Assembly: GCF_002236115.1 (NCBI RefSeq)
Contig: NZ_NIWT01000008.1
Span: 124,001 to 188,000, forward strand
DNA length: 64,000 nucleotides
Source of the DNA: Pseudomonas jessenii
Lineage (GTDB): Bacteria > Pseudomonadota > Gammaproteobacteria > Pseudomonadales > Pseudomonadaceae
Direction of reading: 5' to 3'
Part shown: one piece after another, positions 52,466 through 61,245 of the stretch
Numbering within the stretch: position 1 is the stretch's first letter
Layout: every line of letters starts with the position of its first letter
Program-made: the position numbers and the translations under genes
The notes under the pieces: model-generated
Database searches by the model: none
Told to the model about the DNA's origin: nothing
What the model saw: the letters and a program-made list of their open reading frames with translations, nothing else

Positions 52466-53740
52466 ATGAGCGCCGCCCTGTCCGAACTCGATGCCGCCCT
52501 GCCCGGCCTGACCCGCAAGATCCGCGTGCTGGATGCCCTGTCCTGGCCGGACGGCGTCGAGGAAGACTTCCTGGCGAAATGGCGCGGCGGGCGGACCGAG
52601 TTACCCAAGGTCCAGTTGCAGCCCCGCGACCACAGCGCCGACATCGCCGCCCTGGAAACCTTTATCCGCCGTTGCGATGTGGGGCATCCGGCCGGCAATT
52701 ACCTGGCCATGACCGCCCGTAGCTATGCCACGGCCGGACACATGCTGGGGGCCATTGGTACTCCCGCCTTTACGCAGTATTCATCCGCGCTGTACCGGCG
52801 CCCGGATTTCTATTACACACGCCTGCAACTGAGCATGCTTGACGCGGCCCGGTTCTTCCTCAAGACCACCGACGCCCTGCTGGGCAGTGCGCGGATTCCA
52901 CCCTGCCCGGCCGAGATCCCGGCCAAGGCGTTCGCCGCCTGGATTCAACCGGAACTGGACCGATTCTTCGGCGTCGGACAAATCACGGTCGTGCTCGATC
53001 CGAACCTGGCCGCCAAGGCCATCGCCGGATCGAGCCGCATTCGCCTGCGGGCCAGCGCGCTGTTCTCGGAACTGGACAAGCATCAGCTGTTGCAACACGA
53101 GGCGTTCGTGCATGTCGCCACGGCACAGAACGGCGCGCGCCAGCCCAACCTCACGAGCCTGGGCCTGGGGGCGCCCCGCACCACACAGACCCAGGAAGGC
53201 ATTGCCACCCTGGCCGAACTGTTCACCGGCAGCATGGACATCAACCGCCTGCGGCGCCTGGCCCTGCGCGTGCTCGCCGTCCAGCAGGCACTGGAGGGTG
53301 CGGATTTCATCCAGGTGTTCGAAGGTTTTCTGGCGGCCGGACAGACAGAAGAGGAATCCTTCCGCTCAACCCAACGGGTGTTCCGCGGTGCCGACCTGCG
53401 GGGCGGCTCGGCGTTCACCAAGGACGCCGCCTACCTGACCGGGTTGCTCGGCGTCCACACCCTGCTGCGCATTGCTATCCGCGATAACCGGCCGGAACTG
53501 ATCGGGCATCTGTTTGCAGGGCGCCTCAGCCTGGCTGACACCATGCGCCTGGCGCCCCTGTTCGAGTCTGGCTGGCTCAAGGGGCCGGTCTATCTTCCGG
53601 CCTGGGCCAGCGACCTGCGCCTGCTGGCCGCCAACCTGGCCTTCTCGGCGTTCATCGCCCAGATCAAGCTGGAGGTGCTGGACCTGGATGTGTTCATGGC
53701 ATTCGCCGAAGAACACGAAAGCGATGCCAGTGCACATTGA
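52466..53740 (+). CDS. DUF1704 / QEGLA-motif protein with HExxxH metallopeptidase-like site
   Basis: The 424-residue cytoplasmic protein belongs to the family annotated as flavohemoglobin-expression-modulating, marked by the QEGLA motif (QEGIATLAE, Q243-E244-G245). H211-E212-A-F-V-H216 is an HExxxH, the zinc motif of the eukaryotic MATCAP tyrosine carboxypeptidases in the same superfamily. AAGGAG precedes the ATG. It follows the TonB-dependent receptor on the same strand. Neither substrate nor partner is known. Confidence 0.82.
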   Translation: MSAALSELDAALPGLTRKIRVLDALSWPDGVEEDFLAKWRGGRTELPKVQLQPRDHSADIAALETFIRRCDVGHPAGNYLAMTARSYATAGHMLGAIGTPAFTQYSSALYRRPDFYYTRLQLSMLDAARFFLKTTDALLGSARIPPCPAEIPAKAFAAWIQPELDRFFGVGQITVVLDPNLAAKAIAGSSRIRLRASALFSELDKHQLLQHEAFVHVATAQNGARQPNLTSLGLGAPRTTQTQEGIATLAELFTGSMDINRLRRLALRVLAVQQALEGADFIQVFEGFLAAGQTEEESFRSTQRVFRGADLRGGSAFTKDAAYLTGLLGVHTLLRIAIRDNRPELIGHLFAGRLSLADTMRLAPLFESGWLKGPVYLPAWASDLRLLAANLAFSAFIAQIKLEVLDLDVFMAFAEEHESDASAH

Positions 53741-53905
53741 CCAGGAACAGGATCACACCGTTTGAAAGTCAACCTGGCTTTTTAAAATCAACTGCTACCA
53801 TTAGGAAGCGGTGTCGAGGTCAGGCTCTGTGGCTTGCAAAGTCGGCTTCACCTGCCAGGGATTGATCCACTCATTTCAAGCCTGCCTGACCCCATGGGGG
53901 GTGCA

Positions 53906-55465
53906 ATGCACAATCCATTACTTTACGCGTTGTCGGCCGTACTGCTCTTGAGCGGATCGTCCTGCCTGGCACTGGGTACGGAGGGGATCGCTGCAGCACC
54001 TGCCCCGGTTCCGGCACCCGCCGCAGCACCCGCACCGGCAAGCACAGCCAATGCAGCACCCGTCGCCCCGGCGGCCAAGGATCCGGTATTCACCCAGGAA
54101 CAACTGGATCAGATGCTGGCGCCCATTGCGCTTTACCCGGACCCACTGTTTGCACAGGTGCTGATGGCCACCACCTACCCCGGGGAAGTCGGCGAGGCGG
54201 TCAACTGGTCCAAAGCCCACCCGGACGCCAAGGGTGACGATGCGGTCAAACAGGTGGCGAACCAGCCCTGGGATCCGAGCGTGCAGGCACTGGTCGCCTT
54301 CCCGCAGGTTCTGGCATTGCTCGGACAGGATCCCGTCTGGGTCCAGCGCCTGGGCGATGCCTTCCTGGCGCAGCCCGACGATGTCATGGAAAGCGCGCAA
54401 CGCTTGCGGCGCCAGGCACAGGCCGCCGGCAATCTGCAGAGCAACCAATATCAGAACGTGACGATCCAGAATGTCGCGGCACCGGCACCGGCTCCGGCTC
54501 CGGCGACCACGACTGCGGCACCGGCTCCAGCCCCTGAATCGGCCCCCGCCAGCAACTCCACCATCATCATTCAGCCTGCCGATCCGCAGGTGGTGTACGT
54601 CCCCACCTATAACCCGACCACCACCTACGGCACCTGGCCCTACCCGGCGTCGCCGCCCGCGTACTATCCACCGCCACCGGCCTATTACCCCGGTCAGGCC
54701 CTGATGGCCGGACTCGCGTTTGGTGCCGGAGTGGCGATCATTGGATCGTTGTGGGGTGAATGTGACTGGGGCAATAACGACATCGACATCGACGTCAATC
54801 GCTACAACAACATCAATGCCAACAACCGGATCACCAACAACAAATGGCAACACAACCCGGTGCACCGTAATGGCGTGCCCTATCGAGACAACGCAAGCCG
54901 CGCACAGTACGGCCGCCAACTCAACGGTGCCAACCAGCGTGAAGCCTATCGCGGGGACAATGCCCAACGCGCCCAGGCCCGTGAAAATGCTCGCACCTCA
55001 ATGGACAGGCACGGTATCGAACGACCTGCCACCAGCAACCGCGAAGCCCGTGATCAAACACGCAAACTCCAGTCCGGGGCCTCGGGCGGCGACCGGTTAC
55101 AGGCCGGTGCAGACAGACCGAAGGCGGCGGACAGAAGCCAGGGCACGGCCAGGAACACCCGGGAGAATCAGCAGCCCAGGAGAGAGACCCAGCAACCCAG
55201 GAACCAGAGCGCCCAGTTGAATCAGCGCAGAGAAGGCTCCGCGCAGACGCGGCAAGCGACGAATAAACGGCCTGCCGCCAGTGCCGGCAGTGCCCGCAAC
55301 AATGCGTTCGCCGGCGCACGCTCACCATCCCAGGCCAACGTCCAGGCCAATCGTGGCCGGGCCAGCCAGGTTTCCGCCCAACGCCCCAGTGCTTCGCGAT
55401 CAGCCGGCCACCAGGTCAGCCGGCCGTCCAATCCACCATCGCGTCAAAGGGGGGGCCGTCGTTGA
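53906..55465 (+). CDS. DUF3300 protein, secreted, low-complexity C-terminus
   Basis: The 519-residue protein starts at ATG 53906 with a signal peptide, then an Ala/Pro stretch. The DUF3300 domain (residues about 65-185) includes LDQMLAPIALYPDPLFAQVLMA and YPGEVGEAVNWSKAHPDAKG. A Pro/Tyr-rich linker and one hydrophobic segment (LMAGLAFGAGVAIIGSLW) follow. The C-terminal 230 residues are Asn-, Gln-, Arg- and Ser-rich and probably disordered. It overlaps DUF2950 by four bases. Function is unknown; an envelope role is likely. Confidence 0.85.
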   Translation: MHNPLLYALSAVLLLSGSSCLALGTEGIAAAPAPVPAPAAAPAPASTANAAPVAPAAKDPVFTQEQLDQMLAPIALYPDPLFAQVLMATTYPGEVGEAVNWSKAHPDAKGDDAVKQVANQPWDPSVQALVAFPQVLALLGQDPVWVQRLGDAFLAQPDDVMESAQRLRRQAQAAGNLQSNQYQNVTIQNVAAPAPAPAPATTTAAPAPAPESAPASNSTIIIQPADPQVVYVPTYNPTTTYGTWPYPASPPAYYPPPPAYYPGQALMAGLAFGAGVAIIGSLWGECDWGNNDIDIDVNRYNNINANNRITNNKWQHNPVHRNGVPYRDNASRAQYGRQLNGANQREAYRGDNAQRAQARENARTSMDRHGIERPATSNREARDQTRKLQSGASGGDRLQAGADRPKAADRSQGTARNTRENQQPRRETQQPRNQSAQLNQRREGSAQTRQATNKRPAASAGSARNNAFAGARSPSQANVQANRGRASQVSAQRPSASRSAGHQVSRPSNPPSRQRGGRR

Positions 55466-56379
55466 ACAACCATCCTCGATTGAAGGGACTCACGGGCTTG
55501 CTCCCTCATGTCCTGGTTATAGCCACCGGCTTGTTGTGGTCGTGCATGGCGACGGCACAGCAGGCCTTTCCAACCCCGGAAAAGGCTGCAGAAGCCTTTG
55601 TCGAAGCACTGGGCACGGAACACGCCGACCAGGCACGCCTGACCGAACTGCTGGGCAATGACTGGCACAATTACATCCCTCGCGAAGGCGTGCAGCGCAA
55701 AGATGTGGATGCGTTCTTGCAGCAGTACCGCGAGCAACACCACTTTGAAAACACCAGTGACCGCAAGGCTGTGCTGGCGGTCGGCAGTGAGAACTGGACA
55801 CTGCCTATCCCCCTTACAAAGAACGAGAACGGTTGGCGGTTCGACATGAAGGCCGGCAGTGCAGAGATCCGTGCACGTCAAATCGGCCGCAATGAACTTG
55901 CCGCGGTGCAATCGGTGCTGGCCTATCACGACGCCCAGATGGACTATGCGTCAGTGGATCGGGACGATGATGGCGCACTCGAGTATGCGCAGAAAATCTT
56001 CAGCCCCCCCGGCATGCACGATGGACTCTATTGGGACGAAGACGACAGCGGCCAGATCAGCCCGCTGGGGCCTTCGTTCGGCAAAGCCATTGCCGACGAA
56101 GAGTGGCATGGGTATCGCTTCCGCATCCTTCATGGCCAGGGTCCTTCGGCACCGGGTGGAGCCTACAGCTACCTCATCGGTGACAAGATGAGCCGCGGCT
56201 TTGCGCTGATCGCCTGGCCGGCAAAATACAACGACACCGGCGTGATGAGTTTCATGATCAGTCATGAAGGACAGGTATTCGAAAAAGACCTGGGGCCCGA
56301 AGGTGAAAAACTGGCGCTGGCGATGAAACGTTTTGATCCGGATGACAGCTGGAAAGAGGTGCCCGAAGATCAGGAGTAG
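55462..56379 (+). CDS. DUF2950 family secreted protein
   Basis: The 305-residue protein starts at TTG 55462, which overlaps the DUF3300 stop (TTGA). It has a signal peptide (VLVIATGLLWSCMATAQQ) and the DUF2950 core (FPTPEKAAEAFVEALGTEHA; LAYHDAQMDYASVDRDDDGA; FSPPGMHDGLYWDE). It nearly always accompanies DUF3300, so the two probably form a periplasmic pair. No catalytic motif is evident. Confidence 0.85.
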   Translation: MNNHPRLKGLTGLLPHVLVIATGLLWSCMATAQQAFPTPEKAAEAFVEALGTEHADQARLTELLGNDWHNYIPREGVQRKDVDAFLQQYREQHHFENTSDRKAVLAVGSENWTLPIPLTKNENGWRFDMKAGSAEIRARQIGRNELAAVQSVLAYHDAQMDYASVDRDDDGALEYAQKIFSPPGMHDGLYWDEDDSGQISPLGPSFGKAIADEEWHGYRFRILHGQGPSAPGGAYSYLIGDKMSRGFALIAWPAKYNDTGVMSFMISHEGQVFEKDLGPEGEKLALAMKRFDPDDSWKEVPEDQE

Positions 56380-56396
56380 CAGGCATGACCTGCTAC
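56376..56396 (+). terminator. Hairpin after the DUF3300-DUF2950 operon
   Basis: GTAGCAGG-CATGA-CCTGCTAC overlaps the DUF2950 stop codon. It is an eight-base perfect stem without a T-tract. Confidence 0.45.
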
Positions 56397-56421
56397 AAGC
56401 CTTCAGAATGGTTGAACGCAG

Positions 56422-56925
56422 TTATCTGATCGACAGGACGAATCGATCTTCGCCCCCCGTGTTGTCGTTGCAGGAGGGTTGCTCAAGTTTGAATCCGCAC
56501 CGATCCAGGACCTTTCTGGAGCCGGCGTTCTCCCTGAAGGCATACGCAACCAGTTGCGCAAGTCCCCAGCGTATCCGGGCCTCCTGGATCAGGTGCCTCA
56601 GCGCCCGTGTTGCCAGCCCCTGCCCGCACACGCGTTGATCGATCCGATAGCCGACTTCGGCAGAACCCGTCGATAAGTCGATGCTTTTCAGATTGGCTCG
56701 ACCGACGATTCTCTGACTGGAATCCTCGATGACAAAGGGGTGCCAGGCGCCGATGGCGAAATCGGACAAATAGCTTTCGATATGATCGGCGACACCCTGC
56801 AACGAGTAAAAAGCAGGGGCGCGCGCATCGATATGGGATTCGAACCATTCACGGTTCTGGATTTCGAAAGCCAGCAACGCTTGAGCATCAGTCATTTTCA
56901 GCTCGCGTACGCTAAATGATTCCAT
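56422..56925 (-). CDS. GNAT-family acetyltransferase (RimJ/RimL-like)
   Basis: The 167-residue protein has the RimJ-type pattern: IVGRANLKSIDLSTGSAEVGYRI, then the acetyl-CoA loop VCGQGLATRALRHLI and ENAGSRKVLDRCGFKLEQ. The target is a protein N-terminus or a small amine. It is divergent from the ars operon. Confidence 0.86.
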   Translation of the reverse strand: MESFSVRELKMTDAQALLAFEIQNREWFESHIDARAPAFYSLQGVADHIESYLSDFAIGAWHPFVIEDSSQRIVGRANLKSIDLSTGSAEVGYRIDQRVCGQGLATRALRHLIQEARIRWGLAQLVAYAFRENAGSRKVLDRCGFKLEQPSCNDNTGGEDRFVLSIR

Positions 56926-57024
56926 TCACCGCCTCTCCTGTGCCTTGTGCCGAATGGGCTCGAGTCTATCTCATACCTGAACAACCTGGTCGGGCCGAGC
57001 CTTCCCTTCGCGAGCCCGAGCGGC

Positions 57025-57069
57025 TTGCACAACACATATGGAAAATCGTATATTCGAATAACCATATGT
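57025..57069 (+). promoter_or_regulatory. ars promoter and ArsR operator
   Basis: TTGCAC (57025-57030) and TATATT (57049-57054) are 18 bases apart, a good sigma-70 promoter. The inverted repeat ACATATGG / CCATATGT (57034-57041 and 57062-57069) brackets the minus-10, as expected for repression by ArsR. It also argues that the protein starts at ATG 57084 and not 57066. Confidence 0.7.
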
Positions 57070-57083
57070 ATCGAGCCACGCCA

Positions 57084-57431
57084 ATGCTCAATCCTGCCGC
57101 CGTATTCAAATGTCTGTCCGACGAAACCCGCGCCCGGGCCACTTTGCTCATTACTCGTGAAGGCGAGTTATGCGTGTGTGAGCTGGTCTGCGCCCTGGAC
57201 GACAGTCAGCCCAAAATTTCCCGCCACCTTGCCCAGCTTCGCGGCTGTGGCCTGCTTCTCGACCGTCGCCAGGGGCAGTGGGTGTATTACCGGCTCAATC
57301 CCGATCTGCCCGCGTGGGTTCGCGACGTTCTCGAGACAACCTTGCTGGCAAACGCCGACTGGCTTGCGGACGACAGCACTCGCCTTGCCGCGATGGGCGA
57401 CCGTCCGCTCAACACTTCCGCCTGCTGCTGA
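57084..57431 (+). CDS. arsR: ArsR arsenite-responsive repressor
   Basis: The 115-residue winged-helix repressor has the metalloid-binding ELCVCEL motif (Cys30, Cys32) in its recognition region and the helix SQPKISRHLAQLRGCGLL. Arsenite binding releases it from the operator just upstream. ATG 57084 (MLNPAAVFKCLSDETRA) matches family starts. It leads the arsRBCH operon. Confidence 0.92.
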   Translation: MLNPAAVFKCLSDETRARATLLITREGELCVCELVCALDDSQPKISRHLAQLRGCGLLLDRRQGQWVYYRLNPDLPAWVRDVLETTLLANADWLADDSTRLAAMGDRPLNTSACC

Positions 57432-57454
57432 CCCTTCATTCATCGAGACTCCGC

Positions 57455-58738
57455 ATGTTTACTGCGTTTATCATTTTCCTGTTCACCATGGTGTTAGTCA
57501 TCTGGCAACCCAAGGGCCTGGGCGTCGGTTGGAGCGCCTCCCTGGGAGCCATCCTGGCCCTGCTGGCAGGCGTCGTGACGCTGGACGATATTCCACTGGT
57601 GTGGGCCATTGTCTGGAACGCCACCGCGACCTTCATCTCGCTCATCATCATCAGTCTGCTGCTCGATGAGGCCGGGTTTTTCCAGTGGGCGGCATTGCAT
57701 GTGGCGCGCTGGGCCAAGGGTGACGGGCGGCGCCTGTTCGTCTTCACGATTCTGCTGGGGGCCGGCGTATCCGCGCTGTTTGCCAACGACGGTGCAGCCC
57801 TGATCCTGACCCCCATCGTTGTTTCAATACTGCTCGCACTGCGTTTTTCGCCAGCGTCTACCCTGGCGTTCGTCATGGCAGCCGGTTTCATTGCCGACAC
57901 GGCGAGCCTGCCCCTGGTGGTGTCCAACCTCGTCAACATCGTTTCGGCCGACTACTTCGACCTGGGCTTCAGCGAGTACGCCGCCATCATGGTGCCGGTC
58001 AATTTCGTTGCCGTGGCGACCACGCTCGTGGTGCTGTACTGGTTTTTCCGGCGTGACATCCCCAGGCACTACTCTCTCGATGACGTGATGGACCCGCGAC
58101 GCGCCGTGCGTGATCCCCTGACCTTCCGCGTCGGCTGGATTGTCCTGGCCCTGTTGCTGATCGGGCTGTTTGCACTGGAACCCTTGGGCATTCCCATCAG
58201 TGCCATTGCAGCGTTCTGTGCCGCGATGCTGTTCGCCGTGGCTGCACGTGGGCATGTGATTTCAACGCGACGGGTGCTGCGCGAGGCGCCCTGGCAGGTC
58301 GTGATCTTTTCGCTGGGCATGTACCTGGTGGTGTACGGGCTGAAAAACGCCGGACTGACCACCTACATGACCATGGCGCTGAACCACATGGCCGAATTCG
58401 GCATCTGGGGCGCCGCGCTGGGCACCGGCCTGCTCACGGCGTTGCTGTCATCGGCCATGAACAACATGCCCACGGTGCTGGTGGGTGCCCTGTCGATTCA
58501 GGCCAGTGACGCCACCGGTGTGGTGCGTGAAGCCATGATCTACGCCAATGTCATCGGTTCTGACCTCGGTCCCAAAATCACCCCCATCGGCAGTCTTGCC
58601 ACCTTGCTCTGGCTGCATGTGCTGGAGCGCAAGGGCATCCGCATTACCTGGGGTTACTACTTCAAGGTCGGCGTGGTCCTGACGCTGCCGATTCTGTTCA
58701 TCACCTTGTCTGCCCTGGCCCTGCGCCTGAGCGTTTAG
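57455..58738 (+). CDS. arsB: ArsB arsenite efflux pump
   Basis: The 427-residue inner-membrane protein has about 12 hydrophobic segments and ArsB signatures (GVSALFANDGAALILTPIVV; SSAMNNMPTVLVGALSI; VIGSDLGPKITPIGSLATLL). It exports arsenite/antimonite using the proton gradient. ATG 57455 follows arsR by 23 bases. Confidence 0.94.
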   Translation: MFTAFIIFLFTMVLVIWQPKGLGVGWSASLGAILALLAGVVTLDDIPLVWAIVWNATATFISLIIISLLLDEAGFFQWAALHVARWAKGDGRRLFVFTILLGAGVSALFANDGAALILTPIVVSILLALRFSPASTLAFVMAAGFIADTASLPLVVSNLVNIVSADYFDLGFSEYAAIMVPVNFVAVATTLVVLYWFFRRDIPRHYSLDDVMDPRRAVRDPLTFRVGWIVLALLLIGLFALEPLGIPISAIAAFCAAMLFAVAARGHVISTRRVLREAPWQVVIFSLGMYLVVYGLKNAGLTTYMTMALNHMAEFGIWGAALGTGLLTALLSSAMNNMPTVLVGALSIQASDATGVVREAMIYANVIGSDLGPKITPIGSLATLLWLHVLERKGIRITWGYYFKVGVVLTLPILFITLSALALRLSV

Positions 58739-58766
58739 CCCTGTGCGACTGCAAAGAGGAATCACC

Positions 58767-59237
58767 ATGCGCGTTCTGTTTATGTGTACCGCCAATAGCT
58801 GTCGCAGCATCCTGTCCGAAGCCATGTTCAACCATCTCGCCCCGCAAGGTTTTGAGGCGATCAGTGCCGGCAGCTTCCCCAAGGGACAGGTGCTGCCCCG
58901 CAGCCTGAGCACGTTGCAAGAAGCCGGCATCGCCATCGACGGCTTGAGCAGCAAAGGCAATGAGGCTTTCGAAGCCAACCCGCCGGACATCGTCATCACG
59001 GTCTGCGACAAGGCCGCTGGTGAGGCGTGCCCCGTGTACTTCGGGCCGGCGTTGAAAGCTCATTGGGGCCTGGAAGACCCATCGGACATAAAGGGAGATG
59101 ACGCGACGGTATCGGCGGCGTTCCACTCGACCCTGGCGCGCATCGAAACGCGCTGCCGGGCATTCCTCGACCTGCCTTTTGCACAACTCGACCGCGATGC
59201 GCTGAAGCGGGAACTCGACCGCATCGGCACGCTATGA
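58767..59237 (+). CDS. arsC: ArsC arsenate reductase (thioredoxin-dependent, LMW-phosphatase type)
   Basis: The 156-residue enzyme has the P-loop CTANSCR (Cys7 to Arg13) and a later cysteine pair (VCDKAAGEACP, Cys80 and Cys88), the redox relay of the thioredoxin-type reductase. It reduces arsenate to arsenite for ArsB. AGAGGA precedes ATG 58767. Confidence 0.93.
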   Translation: MRVLFMCTANSCRSILSEAMFNHLAPQGFEAISAGSFPKGQVLPRSLSTLQEAGIAIDGLSSKGNEAFEANPPDIVITVCDKAAGEACPVYFGPALKAHWGLEDPSDIKGDDATVSAAFHSTLARIETRCRAFLDLPFAQLDRDALKRELDRIGTL

Positions 59238-59248
59238 CCGGAGCCCCC

Positions 59249-59944
59249 ATGACTCATCCCCTGCCCAATCTCGACACATCACTGACCCAGCCCATCGACA
59301 GTGGGCGCGACGACCAGCACAAACCGCGCATCCTGTTGCTATACGGTTCGACTCGTGCGCGGTCGTTCAGTCGCCTGCTGGTCGAGGAAGCAGCCCGGTT
59401 GCTCGAACACTTCGGTGCCGAGACACGGATCTTCAACCCATCAGGCCTGCCGCTACCGGACGACGCGCCCTCCGATCACCCGAAAGTCCAGGAGCTGCTC
59501 GAACTGATGCAATGGTCCGAAGGACAGGTCTGGTGCTCGCCAGAGCGCCACGGCTCCATGTCTGCGGTGTTCAAGGCGCAAATCGACTGGGTGCCATTGG
59601 CGTTGGGGGCCGTTCGCCCAACCCAAGGGAAAACCCTCGCGGTCATGCAAGTCTGCGGCGGTTCCCAGTCCTTCAATGTGGTGAATCAGCTTCGTGTACT
59701 GGGGCGCTGGATGCGCATGTTCACCATCCCCAATCAATCCTCCGTGCCAAAGGCTTTTCTGGAGTTTGACGACACCAATCGCATGAAACCCTCGTCGCTG
59801 TACGACAGGGTGGTGGACGTCATGGAGGAACTGGTGAAATTCACCCTGCTGCTACGGGATCGCCCCGATCTGGTTGACCGCTACTCGGAACGCAAAGAGT
59901 CCGCGCAAGAACTGAGTCAGCGCGTGAATCAGCGGTCGATCTGA
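59249..59944 (+). CDS. arsH: ArsH flavoprotein
   Basis: The 231-residue NADPH-dependent FMN reductase has the flavin loop LLYGSTRARSFSRLL and ERHGSMSAVFKAQIDW. ArsH oxidises trivalent organoarsenicals and acts against oxidative stress. I start at ATG 59249 with GGAG close by; ATG 59234 overlaps the arsC stop (ATGA) and is also possible. It is the last gene of the operon, followed by a terminator. Confidence 0.92.
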   Translation: MTHPLPNLDTSLTQPIDSGRDDQHKPRILLLYGSTRARSFSRLLVEEAARLLEHFGAETRIFNPSGLPLPDDAPSDHPKVQELLELMQWSEGQVWCSPERHGSMSAVFKAQIDWVPLALGAVRPTQGKTLAVMQVCGGSQSFNVVNQLRVLGRWMRMFTIPNQSSVPKAFLEFDDTNRMKPSSLYDRVVDVMEELVKFTLLLRDRPDLVDRYSERKESAQELSQRVNQRSI

Positions 59945-59982
59945 CTGTAGAAATGTTCGCCTTGGCTCGATAGCCGAAACAA

Positions 59983-60021
59983 AGTCGCAAACCCCACGAT
60001 GCTTCGGGTTTGCGACTCTTT
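59983..60021 (+). terminator. Terminator of the ars operon
   Basis: AGTCGCAAACCC (59983-59994) and GGGTTTGCGACT (60006-60017) form a perfect 12-base stem, followed by CTTT. It also faces the convergent gene at 60095. Confidence 0.75.
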
Positions 60022-60094
60022 GCCGATACGTCCCTCAAGCTCCCGGGACGTTTTCTACGGTATGCCTGCCGTGTTCATTGCCGAACGTGCAGGT

Positions 60095-60805
60095 CTAGTT
60101 CTCTACCTCAACCGCGTCGAAATCCGGTTCGTCCGGGGCGTCCGCCACATCCTCTCGGGCGTCTTTCGCCTCAACTTTGGCAGCTTCTCTGGCTGCGTTC
60201 GCCTCGGCTTTGGCGGCGTCCCTGGCAGCATCCGCGGTAGCCCGGGCAGCATCCCTGGCGGCATCTGCTTCAGCCTTGGCGGCGTCCCTCGCTGCATCTG
60301 CAGTGGCCCGGGCAGCGTCCCTGGCTGCATCCGCTTCTGCGCGCGGTACGCCAGCCGCTCTTGCGGCATCCCGGGCGGCATCGGCAGTGGCTTTTGCCGC
60401 ATCACGGGCGGCATCCGCAGTCGCTCTGGCGGTGTCCCGGGCTGCATTGGCATCAGCTCTGGCTGCGTCCCTGGCTGCATCGGCGGCATCGTTGTCATGG
60501 GCATTGCCCGGGCCTTTGTTCCCGGCTACACCACCATGGTCAGCGTCGCCGCGCCCCGGACCTCCATGACCGTCACCGTCATGGCCCGCAGCACCATGAT
60601 CGCCACCCTCTCCTCCATGGCCGCCGGCACCGTGACCGCCACCACCGGAGCCACCGCCACCGCCGTGACCTCCACCGCCTCCACCGCTGCCGCCATCCTT
60701 GGCATACACGCTGGAGAAACTACCGATGTAATCGGGCACCAGGACAGTCGAAGCCGACAGAACTCCGCCGATTGCCAGAGCCAACAAACATTTCTTGAGC
60801 AGCAT
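60095..60805 (-). CDS. Secreted protein with Gly/His-rich domain and 11-residue repeats
   Basis: The 236-residue protein starts at ATG 60805 with GGAGG upstream and a signal peptide (KKCLLALAIGGVLSASTV). Residues about 40-95 are Gly-, His- and Asp-rich. The rest is about ten copies of an 11-residue unit close to ADAARDAARAT, broken once by GVPRAE. The 11-step pattern is that of LEA-type amphipathic helices. It ends acidic (DAPDEPDFDAVEVE). It is convergent with the ars operon. It may be an envelope or desiccation-type protein; this is inferred from composition only. Confidence 0.75.
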   Translation of the reverse strand: MLLKKCLLALAIGGVLSASTVLVPDYIGSFSSVYAKDGGSGGGGGGHGGGGGSGGGGHGAGGHGGEGGDHGAAGHDGDGHGGPGRGDADHGGVAGNKGPGNAHDNDAADAARDAARADANAARDTARATADAARDAAKATADAARDAARAAGVPRAEADAARDAARATADAARDAAKAEADAARDAARATADAARDAAKAEANAAREAAKVEAKDAREDVADAPDEPDFDAVEVEN

Positions 60806-61245
60806 GATGCACCTCCGCATGGAGTTGCGTACTCATCTCCGTATCGAACGCAATGTCCAGTGAGTTCCCGGCCGCCCGTTGGAGCGGCCGGCCAACCGGC
60901 ACGGCCATCAATCTGCAGCATGAACGAGCTACTGCGGTATCCGCACGATCCCTGAAAGCCAGTTGGCATCGTTGCGTGGGAAACATTCCCATATTTTTTG
61001 GATAAGTGCTTTCAGCCCGAGTTCAAAAAATGAGCATCAGGGCTTACCCATGGGTTGAGCAAAAACGTCTACCGGGCCCAATGGAGCATCGTTGCGGTCA
61101 AAGCTGATATGTTTATTTTCAGTTTATTTGCATATAGAATTTTATTGTGTCATTTATAGGCTCGCCGATCACAGGACTGATCCACCACGCCAACCTGGAT
61201 GGCGGGCACCCGTTTCCCCCAAATGCCTTCCAAGGAGTCAACAAT

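Noticed and set aside
60177..60569. Alanine/serine-rich plus-strand frame (ASLAASA repeats)
   Set aside because: It is the reverse reading of the 11-residue repeats of the secreted protein at 60095-60805.
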